From Candidatus Brocadiaceae bacterium S225 (GTDB lineage Bacteria > Planctomycetota > Brocadiia > Brocadiales > Scalinduaceae): 64,000 nt of DNA. The stretch's first letter is position 1, and each line of letters opens with the position of its first letter. Shown here in pieces: positions 52,727 to 62,000 of this stretch. Where the stretch lies: assembly GCA_007859995.1 (NCBI GenBank), contig SMSL01000013.1, forward strand, positions 1-64,000, read 5' to 3'. Both the position numbers and the translations under genes were made by a program. The notes under the pieces are model-generated. The model had not been told where the DNA came from, searched no databases, and saw nothing but the letters and a program-made list of their open reading frames with translations.

Positions 52727-53659
52727 TTAATTTTTTCTAAATTCCTTCTTCATTATTTTCCTGATCGCTTCAGTAAGTTTTGAAGCTTCGTCAGTTTCTA
52801 CAAACTCTAATATCTTAGCCAGATTCTTCTCATTCATCTTTGAAAGAATACTGATGGCAGTCTCGTACTCAAGTTTCTTAATGATAGACACCGCTTTTTC
52901 CGTTTCAATTCTTTGATAAATTGCAGCAAGTTTCTTTACATTCCTCTCTTTAATCGTTTCATCTGAATCTCTATTCACTACTTGCAATCTTTTCATTTTT
53001 TCACTAATTGTAGCGGCAAAAGATGGATCAAACTCAGAAATAATGTTTGCAGATTTTTTGGATTGCATACCTGTTAAAATCTTAGCACTGGTAATTTTTT
53101 CAAGTTTGCCTAAGACCTCTGCGGCCTTTAAACCATCCATCGAAGAATAAATATCAGCTAATCGCTTTAAGTTTTTTCTCTCACTCTCATCAAAAACAAT
53201 AAGGTCTCTATCAAGATCAATTCGCTCCTTGCTTATTAGCAGCAGAGCTCCATCCAGTTTTATTCTCATAGAAGTCATTTCTTTTTTACTGTTTTCTACA
53301 TCTGCTTTAAAAGCCTCTATTTCTCTTTCCTTTTTACGAAGCAGTGCAGACTTCTCCTCATACAATCTGATTCTTTCCTGAAGTTCCTGCTGGTACTTCC
53401 TGATCTCATCAGGGGAAAACCCCTTTATTGCCCTGACAGCCTCTTTTGTCTTATTTTGTTCACTTGCCTCTTTCTCACTTATTTCTTTTTTTTTATACTC
53501 CTCCTCCATCTCTGACAATTTAGAGGAATAAGATTCTGCCATCTTTTTTTCAATCCCTTTCTTCAGGTTTATCATCACCAATGATGATATCGAAAAGAAA
53601 ACAATGAAGAAAATAACATAAGGAATTAATTTTTTTTTATTCGACTTGATCTTGCTCAT
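52727..53659 (-). CDS. Membrane coiled-coil protein with twin MgtE_N-like repeats
   Basis: The 310-residue protein has one N-terminal membrane helix (LIPYVIFFIVFFSISSLVMINL, 11-32) and a long coiled coil (40-160). Two related helical modules of the MgtE N-terminal type follow, at 164-222 and 240-298 (KRLADIYSSMDGLKAAEVLGKLE / KKLAAIYQRIETEKAVSIIKKLE). Single-module relatives occur next to fliJ and the stator genes in many flagellar operons, and in rhizobia MotE has this fold. A role in stator assembly or motor structure is inferred. It overlaps fliJ by 23 bp. Confidence 0.82.
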   Translation of the reverse strand: MSKIKSNKKKLIPYVIFFIVFFSISSLVMINLKKGIEKKMAESYSSKLSEMEEEYKKKEISEKEASEQNKTKEAVRAIKGFSPDEIRKYQQELQERIRLYEEKSALLRKKEREIEAFKADVENSKKEMTSMRIKLDGALLLISKERIDLDRDLIVFDESERKNLKRLADIYSSMDGLKAAEVLGKLEKITSAKILTGMQSKKSANIISEFDPSFAATISEKMKRLQVVNRDSDETIKERNVKKLAAIYQRIETEKAVSIIKKLEYETAISILSKMNEKNLAKILEFVETDEASKLTEAIRKIMKKEFRKN

Positions 53660-54119
53660 TTTCAGTCACCAGTTTGTTATTAAATTTTGTCATTGCGACA
53701 TCGTCCATTTCCTTGTTTGACAGGAGTTCCAGGTAGTTATTATGCTCTTCCTCCCGCCTCTTCCTGAGTTTTTCTAATGCCTTTCTCTTTTTAACAATTT
53801 CAATCAATTCTTCCTGAACAGTGTTCAACTCAGTTGATATTTTCTGTATTCTAAATTTACTGGCATCCATACTAACAGCAAGATTAATAAAATAATCTTC
53901 ATAAGTCGCGAGTTCCCCGGAAGCAATTTCCATCCTTTGCCTGGAAGTCAGCTCACTCTGGCTAGTCAGCTTTCTATTTTCCAGATCTTCTAATTCTGTT
54001 TTTTCTTTCAGAAGTATATTTTGAACCGCCCTCAGTCTACCAATACACTCTTCCTCATAAATACGCTCTTTATTGAGCAATGACTGTAATTTAAAATGAA
54101 ATTTTGCATTTTCTCCCAT
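53637..54119 (-). CDS. fliJ: Flagellar FliJ-like export coiled coil
   Basis: The 160-residue protein is a pure coiled coil (FKLQSLLNKERIYEEECIGRLRAVQN...LRKRREEEHNNYLELLSNKEMDDVAMTKFNNKL). The end motif [ED]E.[NH]..LE...KE.DDVA..K is typical for FliJ. It activates the FliI ATPase at the export gate. It lies between fliI and the MgtE_N-like gene. Confidence 0.86.
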   Translation of the reverse strand: MGENAKFHFKLQSLLNKERIYEEECIGRLRAVQNILLKEKTELEDLENRKLTSQSELTSRQRMEIASGELATYEDYFINLAVSMDASKFRIQKISTELNTVQEELIEIVKKRKALEKLRKRREEEHNNYLELLSNKEMDDVAMTKFNNKLVTENEQDQVE

Positions 54120-54222
54120 ATTATAATGATCTTTAAAACAACTATTCTGATTAACTTATTCTCTTCAGCCGGATTGAGTTGACTGGAACAACTTAAAGGC
54201 GCAACTGGCATATACCTAAAAA

Positions 54223-55587
54223 TTAATTCATAACTGGCGCCATTTCCTTCTGTTCTGTCACCCCATAATCCTTCATCATTTCTATTAATTTATCTATATC
54301 TTCATCATACAAACTCTCATCTGTCACACCCTGCTTTAGATAGTTAGTAATATTGTCATATTTACTGATAGAATAATCAATTTTATGGTTCTTGCCTTTT
54401 ACATAGGCACCAATATTTATCATATCCTCAGCTTCTTTATAAATAGCGTAGGCTGACCTTAAATTTTGAGCAGCCTTCATATGGCCGTCAGTAACAATGT
54501 CAATCATACATCGGCTAACACTATTAAGCAGATCAATTGCCGGAAAGTGGTTTTGTGCTGCCAGTTTCCTGGATAGTATAATATGACCATCGAGGATTCC
54601 CCGCACAGTATCTGACACTGGTTCGTTTAAGTCATCACCATCAACCAGCACCGTATACAGTGCAGTAATACTACCTTTAGACGTTATACCTGTCCTTTCC
54701 AACAACTTAGGTATAACAGAAAACACAGATGGAGTATAACCTCTTGTAGTTGGAGGCTCGCCTATTGCCAGCCCAAGTTCACGCTGCGCGTTTGCAAGCC
54801 TGGTAATGGAATCCAGTAGCAACATCACATTCAAACCCTTATCTCTCAGATACTCAGCTATTGTGGTTGCCACAAAAGCCCCTTTCAACCTGGTGACAAC
54901 AGGCTTATCAGAAGTAACAACTACCACAACTGATTTTTTCATACCTTCCTCACCTAAATTATATTCAATAAATTCACGAACCTCTCTTCCACGTTCTCCA
55001 ATCAATGCAATGACATTCACATCAGCCTTAGACGATTTTGCAATCTTTCCCAGAAGAGTGCTTTTTCCTACTCCACTACCCGCAAAGATACCCAGTCTTT
55101 GACCTTTCCCACAAGTTAAAAGGCTGTCAATAGTCCTGACTCCAGTACTAATATGGTCAGTAATAAGAGGTCGGTCTAGTGGTTCCGGTGCGTCATTATG
55201 TATTGATCTCATCTCATCGTAGTCAACAGGGCCTCTGTTGTCTATCGGGCTTCCCAACCCGTCAAGTATTCTTCCTTTAAGAGACATACCAAGTTTAATC
55301 TGAAGCGGCTTCCCTGTAGCAATCACTTCACTTTTCGGACTGATACCATTCATTTCGGCAATAGGCATTAATAACGTTTTTTTATCTTTAAAACCAACAA
55401 CCTCTGCAAGGACAGGTTCACCCTCAGATGCTGTTGTCAATTTGCACAATTCACCAACATGAACCTCAGGACCCAAAGACTCTATCAGCATGCTGGTTGC
55501 CCTTGAAACCGTTCCTGTCAAGCATGTGGTCTCTATGTTTGAAAGCCTTTGATGACACTTCGCAAACATCTCATTTATTTCTATCAC
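54223..55587 (-). CDS. fliI: Flagellar export ATPase FliI
   Basis: The 454-residue F1-beta-like ATPase has Walker A AGSGVGKS at 169-176, Walker B LNVMLLLDS with D259, and GERGREV at 197-203. It energises delivery of export substrates and works with FliH and FliJ. It overlaps fliH by 4 bp. A 103-bp gap without features follows, before fliJ. Confidence 0.96.
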   Translation of the reverse strand: MIEINEMFAKCHQRLSNIETTCLTGTVSRATSMLIESLGPEVHVGELCKLTTASEGEPVLAEVVGFKDKKTLLMPIAEMNGISPKSEVIATGKPLQIKLGMSLKGRILDGLGSPIDNRGPVDYDEMRSIHNDAPEPLDRPLITDHISTGVRTIDSLLTCGKGQRLGIFAGSGVGKSTLLGKIAKSSKADVNVIALIGERGREVREFIEYNLGEEGMKKSVVVVVTSDKPVVTRLKGAFVATTIAEYLRDKGLNVMLLLDSITRLANAQRELGLAIGEPPTTRGYTPSVFSVIPKLLERTGITSKGSITALYTVLVDGDDLNEPVSDTVRGILDGHIILSRKLAAQNHFPAIDLLNSVSRCMIDIVTDGHMKAAQNLRSAYAIYKEAEDMINIGAYVKGKNHKIDYSISKYDNITNYLKQGVTDESLYDEDIDKLIEMMKDYGVTEQKEMAPVMN

Positions 55588-56204
55588 TCCCTACCTTCCG
55601 TTTCTATACTATGCTCTCCAAATTCTAAAACTATCTCATTCCAACGTGTTTCTACCATTGCATCAACGCCGCCACAATCTGTAATGACTTTGCATCCTCC
55701 TCTGGATATTTTTTCATCATTAACTATTTCGTAAGTTTTACCTGCATTAGAAGACCCGCTAATTTCCATTGCCTTTAACCTTTCGGCATCATCAGGGTTC
55801 ACGTATACTCTTAATATGTTTTTTTCTTTCACTCTGTCAATTGCAGCACGTACAACTCGTTCTATTATTCTACTATTACTTTGAGAAATGTCTTCATACA
55901 CTGCCTTTTTTGCAATTGCAAAAGTAAGTTTAATAATTCCATTCTCACATTTGCTCCAGAAATCATCCCTCTCCTGTTTTAAATCCTCGATTACTTTATT
56001 CATGCTCTGACTAATAAATTTAACATCTTCTCTATTTTTTTCTAACGCTTCGTTCCAACCCTTTTGATATGATGCCTTTGTTATGTTCTCAATCTCTTCT
56101 TCTTTTTTCTTTGCTTTTTCTTCCGCATCTGGCGCTTCATATTTAGATTCTAGAACAAAAAATTTTTCTACAACGGGTAATTTATATACACTTTTTCTGC
56201 TCAT
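55584..56204 (-). CDS. fliH: Flagellar export regulator FliH
   Basis: The 206-residue protein has a charged coiled coil (DAEEKAKKKEEEIENITKASYQKGWNEALEKN) and the FliH/V-type ATPase E-subunit C-terminal half (VRAAIDRVKEKNILRVYVNPDDAERLKAM...GGCKVITDCGGVDAMVETRWNEIV). It links FliI to the C-ring. It overlaps both fliG and fliI by 4 bp. Confidence 0.93.
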   Translation of the reverse strand: MSRKSVYKLPVVEKFFVLESKYEAPDAEEKAKKKEEEIENITKASYQKGWNEALEKNREDVKFISQSMNKVIEDLKQERDDFWSKCENGIIKLTFAIAKKAVYEDISQSNSRIIERVVRAAIDRVKEKNILRVYVNPDDAERLKAMEISGSSNAGKTYEIVNDEKISRGGCKVITDCGGVDAMVETRWNEIVLEFGEHSIETEGRE

Positions 56205-57148
56205 ACCAGTGGCCCTGCATCTTGATTTCTTCCTCTTACCGTCTCACCCTGAGCCTCCATTTTAGCTAAACTATCAACTACTATTTTCTGAGCAGCCTCA
56301 ACTTCCGATAGAGGTTTCGGGCCTAATATTTGTTGTTCCTCTTTAACCATTTGACCCATACGCTTAGACATGTTCTTAAATATCTTTTCACTCACCTCCT
56401 TACTGGCAGTCTTCAAAGCCAGGGCCACCGTATTTGTATCTGTCTCTGACAACATCTGTCTCAGTGCCTTGTCTTCAACTATTGCTAAATCCTCAAATAC
56501 AAACATAAGCGTTTTAATTTCCTGTGCAATGTCAGGATGTTCTTCCTTTATACGCTGCATAATAGTTTTTTCCGTGACAGAATCACTTCGATTAAGTATC
56601 TCTGCGATGGCTCTATATTTTCTTTCATTTGGTGTATCAATCCTATCACCTAACGAGATAACCTTTGCCTCCAATAATTCATCAATCTGTTTAATAATTT
56701 GAATTGGTGGTGGTTTTGAAGTAGCCATCTTGTTCAATACTTCGAGTCTCAATTCTTCAGACATCGTGCCCACAACTTCTGCAGACTGATGTGGATCAAG
56801 ATATGAAAGTATTAATGCAATTAATTGAGTATGTTCTCCGTAAAGTATTGAGATAATCTCTTCGCTTGTAAGATGTTTAAAGCACCTGAAAGGTATAATA
56901 CTAGGTCTGTGATCCTTTATTACGTCGATAATTTCTTCACTTTTACGCCATGACTGGAACTCATCTTGAAACTCATTAAGAATATCAACCGAGATTTCAT
57001 TACTAACGCTTCTCATCCTTCCGATGATATCGCTAATCTCGGCAATCTCATTTTCGCCGAAATTACCCAGAATATCGGCTGCTATCTCCGGGCCTAGATT
57101 TAAAAGCAATATCGCAACTTTTTCTTTACTTGAAAACGAAGAATTCAT
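56201..57148 (-). CDS. fliG: Flagellar rotor protein FliG
   Basis: The 315-residue rotor protein has the N-terminal FliF-binding half (KVAILLLNLGPEIAADILGNFGENEIAEI) and a middle domain (EHTQLIALILSYLDPHQSAEVVGTMSEELRLEVLNKMA). Its C-terminal torque helix region (FEDLAIVEDKALRQMLSETDTNTVALALKTASKEVSEKIFKNMSKRM) carries the charged residues that meet MotA. It shares a base with the end of fliF. Length is slightly below the usual 330-340. Confidence 0.95.
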   Translation of the reverse strand: MNSSFSSKEKVAILLLNLGPEIAADILGNFGENEIAEISDIIGRMRSVSNEISVDILNEFQDEFQSWRKSEEIIDVIKDHRPSIIPFRCFKHLTSEEIISILYGEHTQLIALILSYLDPHQSAEVVGTMSEELRLEVLNKMATSKPPPIQIIKQIDELLEAKVISLGDRIDTPNERKYRAIAEILNRSDSVTEKTIMQRIKEEHPDIAQEIKTLMFVFEDLAIVEDKALRQMLSETDTNTVALALKTASKEVSEKIFKNMSKRMGQMVKEEQQILGPKPLSEVEAAQKIVVDSLAKMEAQGETVRGRNQDAGPLV

Positions 57149-58710
57149 TAGTCACTCTCCCTCAACCATTTTCTAACGAGATTACTTGTCGTTCTCGGAT
57201 CATCTTGTGCATTACTAATAATACCCTCCCTTATTGCTGCACGATCGTCTTCTTTACTCTGTCTCGTCAATTCAATTCCGTCTGCAGAATTATTATTAAT
57301 CGCAGCGGGTGCCGCATACGTTGCATACCCACCCGCAGCAACCTGTTGACGTGGTGATGACATGCGTTTTAATGCCCTTGACGCAAATAGAAGGAATGCG
57401 AGGACTGCGATTACGAGTGAGCTACTTCTTGCGATTGATAGTATAAAAGCTTTTTTGTCATCCTTTTCAACACCATCCTCATCTACAAAAACAGGAGTAT
57501 TATGCTGGAACTTAACGCTTTGTATCTCAAACTTATCATTTCTCGGCGCCGATTCATTAAGTCCTATTGCCTGCTTTACAATAGCAGCTATTTGGTTCAA
57601 TTCTTCTTCAGTCCTGGGCACGTATTTACTGATTATCGTTCCAGCCTCCGTCTCTTCTTCGACGTAATTGCCATCGACAAGAACTGCAACTGTTAATCTT
57701 TTAATACGTGCCTCGTGTTCAGATACAACACGTTCTACTTTGCTCAAAGCATATTGAGTAGTCTCGGTTTCTTCCGATTCTTTAGTCATTTTACCGGCGC
57801 TATCACCATTAGCCACCCCTGGCATTTCCGTTGATTGTGTTGTAATAACCTGGCTTACCGGTACTTTTTTATCCTGATCATATTCAATTTGTTTCTCATC
57901 AACGCTCTTAAAGTCTAAATCCACACTTACTTTAACAATCGCCTTACCCGGTCCGGTTATTTTTTCAATTATACTCATTGCCTGAGATGCAAAATAATCT
58001 TCTCGCTTTCTGCTTAAATCAAATTGATTTGAAACGACACCCGATAGCTTTGTGTCTCCGGTCTTTGACAATAAATTTCCTTTACTGTCCGTAATGGAGA
58101 TATTTTCCGGACTCAAACCTTCAACGCTGGTACTGACAAGGTGTGTAATACCTGCTAATATTGATTCATTTATAGCATTCCTTTTTCGCATCTTCAATAC
58201 GACTGAAGCGGTAGAAGGCTTTTCATCTCCGACAAATAATGAAGGCTCAGGTATAACGATTTGAACCTTTGCCCACTCTACACCATCTAATTGCGAAATT
58301 GTCTTTGACAATTCTCCCTGAAGAGCTCTCCTGTAATTAACTTTTTGTGCTAAATCCGACATACCAAACTTAACTTTATCAAATAACTCAAACCCTACTT
58401 CTCCTCTTGGCAGACTATCTTTAGCAAGAGACATTCTTGCCTCATAAATTTTATTTGATGGTACTAATATTGTAGAGCCGCTATCCTTTACCTTGTAGCC
58501 TATGTTATTATCTTGCAGATATGATACAACCTCAGCCGCTTCCTTTTGACCCAAATCACTATATAAAAGTCCATAATCCGGCGTCCTTACCCAATAGGTA
58601 ACAGCCAATAAGCCTGCAATAAACCCCAGTATCACTACAATAAAAATCAGCCTCTGTCCGAAGCTTGTCCCATTCCAAATATTACTAAATTCCTCTGTAA
58701 TCTGGCTCAA
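57148..58710 (-). CDS. fliF: Flagellar MS-ring protein FliF
   Basis: The 520-residue MS-ring protein has membrane helices near 19-42 (LIFIVVILGFIAGLLAVTYWV) and about 428-452. Two ring-building motifs lie between (SDLGQKEAAEVVSYLQDNNIGYKV...EARMSLAKDSLPRGEVGFELFD; RRALQGELSKTISQLDGVEWAKVQIVIPEPSLF), and a short cytoplasmic tail ends WLRESD, the FliG-binding end. It is the first gene of the long fliF-fliN operon, behind a sigma-54 box. Confidence 0.96.
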   Translation of the reverse strand: MSQITEEFSNIWNGTSFGQRLIFIVVILGFIAGLLAVTYWVRTPDYGLLYSDLGQKEAAEVVSYLQDNNIGYKVKDSGSTILVPSNKIYEARMSLAKDSLPRGEVGFELFDKVKFGMSDLAQKVNYRRALQGELSKTISQLDGVEWAKVQIVIPEPSLFVGDEKPSTASVVLKMRKRNAINESILAGITHLVSTSVEGLSPENISITDSKGNLLSKTGDTKLSGVVSNQFDLSRKREDYFASQAMSIIEKITGPGKAIVKVSVDLDFKSVDEKQIEYDQDKKVPVSQVITTQSTEMPGVANGDSAGKMTKESEETETTQYALSKVERVVSEHEARIKRLTVAVLVDGNYVEEETEAGTIISKYVPRTEEELNQIAAIVKQAIGLNESAPRNDKFEIQSVKFQHNTPVFVDEDGVEKDDKKAFILSIARSSSLVIAVLAFLLFASRALKRMSSPRQQVAAGGYATYAAPAAINNNSADGIELTRQSKEDDRAAIREGIISNAQDDPRTTSNLVRKWLRESD

Positions 58711-58782
58711 CTATATGACTCCTTATAAGTGACTGTATTTTCAACATCTACCTTTAAACATAAAGACTGTTTGAAGTAAATC

Positions 58783-58797
58783 GCAAATCATATACCA
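58783..58797 (-). promoter_or_regulatory. Sigma-54 promoter of the fliF operon
   Basis: Minus-strand TGGTATATGATTTGC has correct GG-to-GC spacing and lies about 73 bp before the fliF start. It is nearly identical to the box before fliO. Confidence 0.7.
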
Positions 58798-59200
58798 CAG
58801 TATATATTTTAACTTCTAAATAATTTCTTATTAATATATATGTTTCTATGCAAGTGATTCCTGTTTCTTCGACACTGGGAGATACTTTTGTATAATATTC
58901 CATGAATATTAATAAGAGTAAATCAGTAGCATTTTTGAACTAATCGTGGTTTTAATAGACAAGTAAATCAGCAATTTACAATCGCTTATTTATTATATTT
59001 TGATCTGTAAAAAGAAGTGTTTTGAAATGAAAATTTCCATACATCAATGGAGATCAATTGTATTGCAGTCTCTGGTTAGCATTACCGACCATCGGAATTC
59101 AGATTCCGGTTTGCTGGTAAAATCCGCACCCTGTAATCCCTGGCTCTGGCCGCATGGCGTTTCTCACCTGCTCAGACAGAATTCTGAAAATGCAATGTTC
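58798..59200. other. Intergenic stretch between fliE and fliF
   Basis: There are about 400 bp with no supported gene. A plus-strand frame from 59000 is antisense to fliE and not protein-like. It mirrors the gap before fliO in size and in having the sigma-54 box at the downstream end, so activator-binding sites are likely here. Confidence 0.45.
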
Positions 59201-59497
59201 CTAAACCTGCATCCTCATAATTTCTTTGTACGCATCAACAAGTTTATTACGAGTCTCCATCATAAACTTAAAACTTACTTCCGCCTTAGACATTGCAATC
59301 ATCACTTCATGAACGTTCTCAACTTTACCGGTTGCAAAGTTTTCAATTGATTCTCCCGCCTTGACTTGAAGGTCATTTACCTCGCTAACATAATTGTTGA
59401 TTGTATCCTTGAAACCGGCTCCATTCTTCTGCTCAGCCTTTCCGAATTTCTGGTCAATCTTCCCGTTTTGTGCGGGACCAAGTGGAATAATATCCAT
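59201..59497 (-). CDS. fliE: Flagellar basal-body protein FliE
   Basis: The 98-residue MS-ring/rod adaptor ends in the typical helices GKVENVHEVMIAMSKAEVSFKFMMETRNKLVDAYKEIMRMQV. It is 6 bp after flgC. Length and end are normal. Confidence 0.95.
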   Translation of the reverse strand: MDIIPLGPAQNGKIDQKFGKAEQKNGAGFKDTINNYVSEVNDLQVKAGESIENFATGKVENVHEVMIAMSKAEVSFKFMMETRNKLVDAYKEIMRMQV

Positions 59498-59503
59498 ATC
59501 TCT

Positions 59504-59947
59504 CTATCTCCTTATTATGCTGAGTGCTCTTTCACTCATCTTTCTAAATGAGGCAATTACAGATGTATTGGCCTCGTAAGATCTGGAAGCGGCAATCATG
59601 TCTACCATTTCCTTTGCAACACTCACATTCGGCATACTTACAAAACCGTCTTTATTTGCCTGTGGATGCCCTGGCATATGAACCATGTTGGGAGGTGATT
59701 TTGATTCTCTTACACCTTTAATGCTTACACCATTAAGCATCAATTTATGATTCTTGCCTCCTATCAATGATTTATTCAAGACAGTGGCAAATTCTACCTC
59801 TTTCCTCTTATATGGACCACCATCTGAAGTTTCTGTGACTTGCGCGTTTGCAATATTACTTGCAATAACACCCATTTTTACTCTTTCTGCCGTAAGACCT
59901 GAACCGCTAATGTCCAAAACAGATAATGGTTTATCAAACATAGACAT
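59504..59947 (-). CDS. flgC: Flagellar rod protein FlgC
   Basis: The 147-residue proximal rod protein has the N-terminal rod signature LDISGSGLTAERVKMGVIASNIANAQV and the C-terminal VDMIAASRSYEANTSVIASFRKMSERALSI. It starts behind GGAGGGT, 42 bp after flgB. Length is normal. Confidence 0.96.
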   Translation of the reverse strand: MSMFDKPLSVLDISGSGLTAERVKMGVIASNIANAQVTETSDGGPYKRKEVEFATVLNKSLIGGKNHKLMLNGVSIKGVRESKSPPNMVHMPGHPQANKDGFVSMPNVSVAKEMVDMIAASRSYEANTSVIASFRKMSERALSIIRR

Positions 59948-59989
59948 CTATCATACCCTCCTTTCCCCTTGATTAGGGTTAATTCGTTA

Positions 59990-60349
59990 CTATTTTCCCT
60001 GAATTGCGGCAATCATACCTTTGAATTTCTGAGACAAAATTTCCAAATATATATTATGTCTATCTGACATTTGATAAAATGATACCAGCTCTTGATCCAG
60101 ATCCACATTGTTACCGCTCTTTCTTGTACCTTTAGCATTTGAGACAGATATCGATTCCTGCAGATTCTGGATTTTTCTAATATCTTTACTTTCAACTGCT
60201 TTTATCAATTCTTTTTCAAATGAAACATCTGATTTTTTATACCCCGGTGTATTTACATTTGCAATATTATTGGCAATTACTTTATTCTTCGTAGCAGTTA
60301 AGTCCAGCAATTTTGATAACAGCACAACATTTGTATCTGATAAACCCAT
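59990..60349 (-). CDS. flgB: Flagellar rod protein FlgB
   Basis: The 119-residue proximal rod protein has LLDLTATKNKVIANNIANVNTPGYKKSDVSFEKEL at the N-terminus and an SFYQMSDRHNIYLEILSQKFKGMIAAI end. It starts behind a strong GGAGGTGA. It leads the flgB-flgC-fliE unit. Confidence 0.96.
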   Translation of the reverse strand: MGLSDTNVVLLSKLLDLTATKNKVIANNIANVNTPGYKKSDVSFEKELIKAVESKDIRKIQNLQESISVSNAKGTRKSGNNVDLDQELVSFYQMSDRHNIYLEILSQKFKGMIAAIQGK

Positions 60350-60408
60350 TATCTGTCACCTCCAATAATTGTTAATATATGCATATCTAGTGTTTATGCT
60401 TATAACGA

Positions 60409-60423
60409 GCAAAAGTTATACCG
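60409..60423 (-). promoter_or_regulatory. Sigma-54 promoter of flgB-flgC-fliE
   Basis: Minus-strand CGGTATAACTTTTGC has correct GG-to-GC spacing and the same GGTAT...TTTGC core as the fliF and fliO boxes. It is about 60 bp before flgB. Confidence 0.62.
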
Positions 60424-60562
60424 CCACAACGTAACATTTCAGTTTTCTGCCCTGGGAACATCTACTAACGCTATTTATCCTTGTCTTATGATGATTAACA
60501 TTGGATATTGTTAAAATTAAGTGTTAATTATTATTCCCCTCAAAAAGGGTGAAAACTGACAA

Positions 60563-61987
60563 CTAGTGGGAAAAACTTTCCTCAACAACATTGCTTCCGT
60601 CATCAATACCGGCCTCAATATTTAAACCAAAACCTGATTGTAATTCCTTATACCTGCTTAATTTATTTCTTAACGTACGAGGCGTTACATCGAGTATCTC
60701 TGCGGCCCTGGTCTTGTTACCTCCGGTTTTTTCAAGCGTCTTGTAGATTAGTTCCTTTTCCACATCTTCTATAGTCTGCCCGACAGATAATTCATTAGTC
60801 TTTCTGGGTTTCTGCACATTCAACATATTCTCAAAATGTTCAGACAAAAGCACTTCAGAGTCAATCATAACCGTACATCTGTGAATCAGGTTCTTTATTT
60901 CTCTTACATTTCCTGGCCAGTCATATTGAACCAGGGCATCTATGGCCTCCTTACTGATCCTTTTCAATGGAGTATTTATTCCGGTCTTAAACTTTTCTAA
61001 GAAATATTCGGCGAGAACAGGTATATCCTCCCTTCTCTCTCTCAAAGGAGGCACAATTACCGGTATTACATTAAGCCTGAAATACAAATCCTGCCTGAAA
61101 TTGTTCTTTTCGATTTCCTGCCCCAGATCTCTATTCGTAGTAGCAATAATCCTGACATCCACCTTAAGTGTTTTGACACCGCCAACCCTTTCGAACTCCT
61201 CTTGCTCAAGAACTCTTAACAATTTTGCCTGAATTTTCGGCGATACCTCGCTAATCTCATCCAGCAACAGAGTACCCCCATTTGCTAACTCAAAGCGGCC
61301 CATTCTCTTTAAATCCGCCCCGGTAAATGCACCCTTTTCATGTCCAAACAGTTCACTTTCCAATAGACTCTCTGAGAGTGCGGCACAGTTGACTTTAATA
61401 AAAGGCTTTGAATTCCTCTGACTATGTGTATAAATAGAATGTGCAACGATCTCTTTTCCCGTACCGCTTTCACCCTGGATCAGCACACTGGCCTTGCTTT
61501 GCGCCATTCTTTTAACATTATTTAAAACGCCAAACATCTTGGATTGTTTGTCTATAACAAACTCGTTTTCCACGTTGCTATCTAATTTTGATCTCCAATA
61601 TTTGTTTTCATCTATTAATTTCTGACGTTCCTGTACCCTCTTCAGAAGCAACTCAATATTATCAACTGAAAATGGTTTTATTATGTAATCGTATGCACCT
61701 TTCTGCATTGCTTCAACTGCTGATTCTATACTTCCGTAAGCTGTCATGATAACAACTGTTGTTTCCTTTGAGGTTTTCTTTACTCTCTCCAGTACCTTCA
61801 TTCCACCCATCCTTGGCATTCTCATATCCAGGAAAAGCATGTCATAATTCTGTTTATCGGTTAAACTAACCGCTTCCTGCCCATCACTCGCATTGTCGAC
61901 AGAGTAACCGTTCCTTTGCAATGCCTCACTTAAGTACCCTCTGCTAAGATCATCATCATCTACTACCAATATTTTTTCAATACTCAA
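60563..61987 (-). CDS. NtrC-family sigma-54 activator of flagellar genes
   Basis: The 474-residue response regulator has a receiver domain with phospho-acceptor D54. Its AAA+ sigma-54 domain carries Walker A GESGTGKE (172-179), the sigma-54 contact loop GAFTGA (219-224) and LLLDEI Walker B (240-245). A Fis-type helix-turn-helix ends it ([20 protein letters not shown]). I chose the TTG at 61987, five bases behind GGAGGT; the ATG at 62014 lies inside the kinase gene and lacks a ribosome site. Position and type match FlrC/FleR, which activate class III flagellar genes. Its targets are likely the sigma-54 boxes in this window. Confidence 0.93.
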   Translation of the reverse strand: MSIEKILVVDDDDLSRGYLSEALQRNGYSVDNASDGQEAVSLTDKQNYDMLFLDMRMPRMGGMKVLERVKKTSKETTVVIMTAYGSIESAVEAMQKGAYDYIIKPFSVDNIELLLKRVQERQKLIDENKYWRSKLDSNVENEFVIDKQSKMFGVLNNVKRMAQSKASVLIQGESGTGKEIVAHSIYTHSQRNSKPFIKVNCAALSESLLESELFGHEKGAFTGADLKRMGRFELANGGTLLLDEISEVSPKIQAKLLRVLEQEEFERVGGVKTLKVDVRIIATTNRDLGQEIEKNNFRQDLYFRLNVIPVIVPPLRERREDIPVLAEYFLEKFKTGINTPLKRISKEAIDALVQYDWPGNVREIKNLIHRCTVMIDSEVLLSEHFENMLNVQKPRKTNELSVGQTIEDVEKELIYKTLEKTGGNKTRAAEILDVTPRTLRNKLSRYKELQSGFGLNIEAGIDDGSNVVEESFSH

Positions 61988-62000
61988 TTTATACCTCCGT

